DNA of 64,000 nucleotides from contig SVKU01000003.1 in the NCBI GenBank assembly GCA_015068245.1, positions 92,614-156,613 on the forward strand, read 5' to 3'. The stretch is from Oscillospiraceae bacterium (GTDB lineage Bacteria > Bacillota > Clostridia > Oscillospirales > Oscillospiraceae). A program made the position numbers and the translations under genes. Shown here one piece after another: positions 62,545 through 64,000 of this stretch (position 1 is its first letter; every line of letters starts with the position of its first letter). The notes below the pieces were generated by a model. The model did no database searches. It was not told the DNA's origin and saw only the letters and a list, made by a program, of their open reading frames with translations.

Positions 62545-62598
62545 ATCGGAATAATGGCAAGCGCATCGGAATAATGTTTTTGCACTATCGGAACAATA
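62545..62598. repeat. Three direct repeats in the fic promoter region
   Basis: ATCGGAATAATG at 62545-62556 and 62565-62576, and ATCGGAACAATA at 62587-62598. Start-to-start spacing is 20 and 22 bp, about two helical turns, so bound proteins would line up on one face. They lie 39-92 bp upstream of the fic start. Confidence 0.7.
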
Positions 62599-62828
62599 TG
62601 AATATTTGTAGGGTTATTGACGTACACACATGTCAATGACCCTACCTCATTATATAATCAGTTTTACTACATGACCCAGATCGTAGGTGTGCCGAACGAC
62701 TCCGCTACGTTGTTTGACGCCCCGACCATCTCGGAAGTGTAGCACGGGATAAGTGCGTCCTTTTTTTGCAATGCGCCCCACATCCCTGCAGTCTGACCTC
62801 TGGTGTGATACTAGCACAGAGCAAAACA
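62599..62828. other. Gene-free stretch upstream of fic
   Basis: It contains the inverted repeat GTAGGGTtATTGAC / GTCAATgACCCTAC (62609-62643). The rest (62644-62828) has a short frame or two on each strand but none with a ribosome binding site or recognisable product; it looks like decayed DNA. Confidence 0.5.
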
Positions 62829-62855
62829 GAGCCGATACCACATCGGCATCGGCTC
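62829..62855 (-). terminator. Hairpin after the putative immunity gene
   Basis: GAGCCGAT (62829-62836) pairs with ATCGGCTC (62848-62855), 10 nt after the stop on the minus strand; T tract weak. Confidence 0.55.
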
Positions 62856-62865
62856 ATAATTCAAA

Positions 62866-63393
62866 TCATTCCGGAAGCAGCATTCCTTTTTGCAATAGCT
62901 CCTTGATAATTGGCGCATCTTCCGAAAGTGTTCCAACAACAGTTTTCAGATAAACACAAAACGCTTCAATCTCTTGCCTGTCAAGAACCATGCTAAACGT
63001 GTTGGACCCCAGACCGCCCTTACACCAGAAATTGATATGCATGTCAAGATAGCAATCAACATCTATATAACCGTCTCGATAAATGACTTTGCCTGGAATA
63101 TCATAAAGTCGTTTTGCAGTACGAAATCCGAACTCAATATCAGGTTCCGCAAAACGCATACTACAATCTTTTTCCATATTACCTTTAAGAAGATCGTCCA
63201 AGGCACAACACAAATCAGAAACCTCTGCGCTCATCAATAATTCGCCCTTGCGGTTATAATTGAGATAACGACTATGTAAAGACAGTTCAGCTTCCGTCCA
63301 ATCTGCAGACCAATCCTCGTCCGGATCAGGAGATTTCCAATTACGAATTTTCAGCTGCATATCTACGTCGCAAAGGTCAAGCCTGAGCCTCAT
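62866..63393 (-). CDS. Putative immunity protein, WapI-like family
   Basis: A 175-aa protein of alternating strands: DWSADWTEAELSLHSRYLNYN, then a strand ending in SAEVSDLCCALDDLLKG, then RFAEPDIEFGFRT. This arrangement (an early acidic D-x-W-x-x-x-W, a helix, then F-x-E-P-x-I-x-F) resembles the WapI family of immunity proteins that protect against contact-dependent or polymorphic toxins. No toxin gene is adjacent in the window, so it would be an orphan. The identification is by resemblance only. Confidence 0.5.
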   Translation of the reverse strand: MRLRLDLCDVDMQLKIRNWKSPDPDEDWSADWTEAELSLHSRYLNYNRKGELLMSAEVSDLCCALDDLLKGNMEKDCSMRFAEPDIEFGFRTAKRLYDIPGKVIYRDGYIDVDCYLDMHINFWCKGGLGSNTFSMVLDRQEIEAFCVYLKTVVGTLSEDAPIIKELLQKGMLLPE

Positions 63394-63540
63394 ATAATAT
63401 ACCCCCTTGCTGTTTGTTTAATCATACCATACCACATCCACTGTACCATATAAAGGACCATATTATGAACACAACGTAAAAAATCCCGCAGATGGCGGTA
63501 CAACCACTTCCAAAACGCACAGGGTTATGTTAAGCTTTAA

Positions 63541-63830
63541 TTGCGAAACGCCTTGTTGCCAGATGACCATCATGGATGGTTTCCGCAACGACGGAAAACG
63601 CAGATCAAAACATTTTACGGAAAGACCCAAAAGGAAGTCAAAGCAAAAGCCAAAGGCTATCGGGGCGCCAAGGATTCCGGCCTGCTGGTGGATGTGAATT
63701 ACCTGTTCCTCGAATGGGCGAACATCTGGTACGAACTCTGGTACGTAAAGTTCCGCGGAAAGCAAGTGTTCCGCGACTTCTTGAAAAAATGCAACAGAAT
63801 GGACAAAAACGGCAGATTTCAGATGAAAAA
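63541..63830 (+). pseudogene. Tyrosine recombinase (integrase) N-terminal remnant
   Basis: The frame from about 63571 reads HGWFPQRRKTQIKTFYGKTQ, then KEVKAKAKGYRG, then LFLEWANIWYELWY. This matches the N-terminal arm-binding part of phage-type integrases (the K-T-F-Y-G-K-T-Q-K-E-V and E-W-A-x-I-W-Y-E motifs). The catalytic domain is absent, and the frame passes into a terminator hairpin, so it is a fragment of a lost element. Confidence 0.65.
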
Positions 63831-63862
63831 AGACCTGAAATCGAAAGATTTCAGGTCTTTTT
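63826..63862. terminator. Terminator hairpin next to the tRNA-Ala fragment
   Basis: GACCTGAAATC pairs with GATTTCAGGTC, loop GAAA, with T5 in the plus direction and TTTTTTC in the minus direction, as expected 3' of a tRNA gene. Confidence 0.85.
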
Positions 63863-63906
63863 GGTGGAGATAAGCGGGATCGAACCGCTGACCTCTTGAA
63901 TGCCAT
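63862..63906 (-). tRNA. 3' fragment of tRNA-Ala (GGC), probable attachment-site core
   Basis: Read on the minus strand the 45 nt run from the anticodon loop (ATGGCAT) through AAGAGGTC, the T arm AGCGG-TTCGATC-CCGCT and the acceptor strand TATCTCC-A-CCA. The 5' half of the gene (acceptor and D arm) is missing: upstream of 63906 the sequence diverges. Such 3' halves are left by integration of elements at tRNA genes. Confidence 0.8.
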
Positions 63907-64000
63907 CGCCGCCATGGCCTCAATTTGTTCCGATTTTCAGCCATTTCTAAGCCTTTCGTCTAAAAACATATATCGTCTTGTGACCTCTTTTGCCAGTTGT
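63907..64000. other. Right edge, likely interior of an integrated element
   Basis: Nothing recognisable is in these 94 bases. By the geometry of tRNA integration they lie on the element side of the tRNA-Ala fragment. Confidence 0.3.

Noticed and set aside
62650..62953. Short frames on both strands between fic and the immunity-like gene
   Set aside because: There is no ribosome binding site or recognisable product, and composition looks like decayed DNA.
63463..63915. Minus-strand frame of 150 codons ending in the tRNA-Ala fragment
   Set aside because: It reads the tRNA fragment and a terminator as protein; the plus strand shows integrase motifs instead.

Overview
The window looks like chromosomal DNA of an anaerobic, low-to-mid GC Firmicute of the class Clostridia, probably an Oscillospirales-type gut bacterium. 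This is inferred from the gene content (T-box leader, LexA box of the CGAAC-N4-GTTCG type, DUF815 ATPase, SLH surface proteins, MATE and AI-2E transporters), from AGGAGG-type ribosome binding sites and TTGACA/TATAAT promoters, and from several families of palindromic intergenic repeats. No 16S gene is present, so no species is claimed.

Layout. 1-7.6 kb: two flavin/iron-sulfur oxidoreductases of the old-yellow-enzyme/dienoyl-CoA reductase type (one cut by the left edge), biotin ligase, a double hot-dog MaoC-like protein coupled to a GNAT, a 55-aa zinc-ribbon-like protein and a metallo-beta-lactamase-fold hydrolase downstream of a MATE exporter. 9.1-15.9 kb: a T-box-controlled branched-chain amino acid operon, ilvB-ilvN-ilvC-ilvD, with a DUF815 AAA ATPase coupled to its end. 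15.9-18.9 kb: a LysR regulator divergent from a solute-binding lipoprotein. 19.0-27.5 kb: a full chorismate/Phe/Tyr operon (aroF-tyrA-aroB-aroA-aroC-pheA-aroEK fusion-aroQ) preceded by a 31-codon Phe/Tyr-rich leader peptide and an intrinsic terminator, which is the architecture of ribosome-mediated attenuation. 27.6-36.8 kb: surface-protein genes with SLH and beta-helix domains (one frameshifted), a LexA-boxed Y-family polymerase with its small partner, and phosphopentomutase. 37.0-38.1 kb: tRNA-Arg(ACG), two decayed tandem copies of it, and a RelB/YafQ toxin-antitoxin pair. 38.1-41.8 kb: a thioesterase, a membrane-anchored TPR/LRR protein and rpsF-ssb-rpsR. 41.9-55.3 kb: three more orphan solute-binding lipoproteins interspersed with a heterodimeric ABC exporter and single-gene transporters. 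55.6-59.1 kb: a large SLH protein, probably an S-layer component. 59.1-60.1 kb: repeats, a candidate structured ncRNA with its own promoter and terminator, and a promoter that fires straight into a terminator. 60.1-64 kb: a CoA-transferase, then an accessory end with a Fic protein, a putative immunity protein, an integrase remnant and the 3' 45 nt of a tRNA-Ala gene.

How it works together. The two biosynthetic operons are each controlled at the level of transcription elongation but by different sensors: uncharged tRNA binding for ilv (T-box) and apparently leader-peptide translation for aro. The four lipoproteins share a signal peptide, an acidic Ala/Glu/Pro linker and a C-terminal motif, yet none has permease or ATPase genes beside it in the window. 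The most interesting items for follow-up are the aromatic leader-peptide attenuator, the candidate ncRNA at about 59.6-59.9 kb, the decayed tRNA-Arg tandem array, and the Fic gene with three direct repeats in its promoter region.
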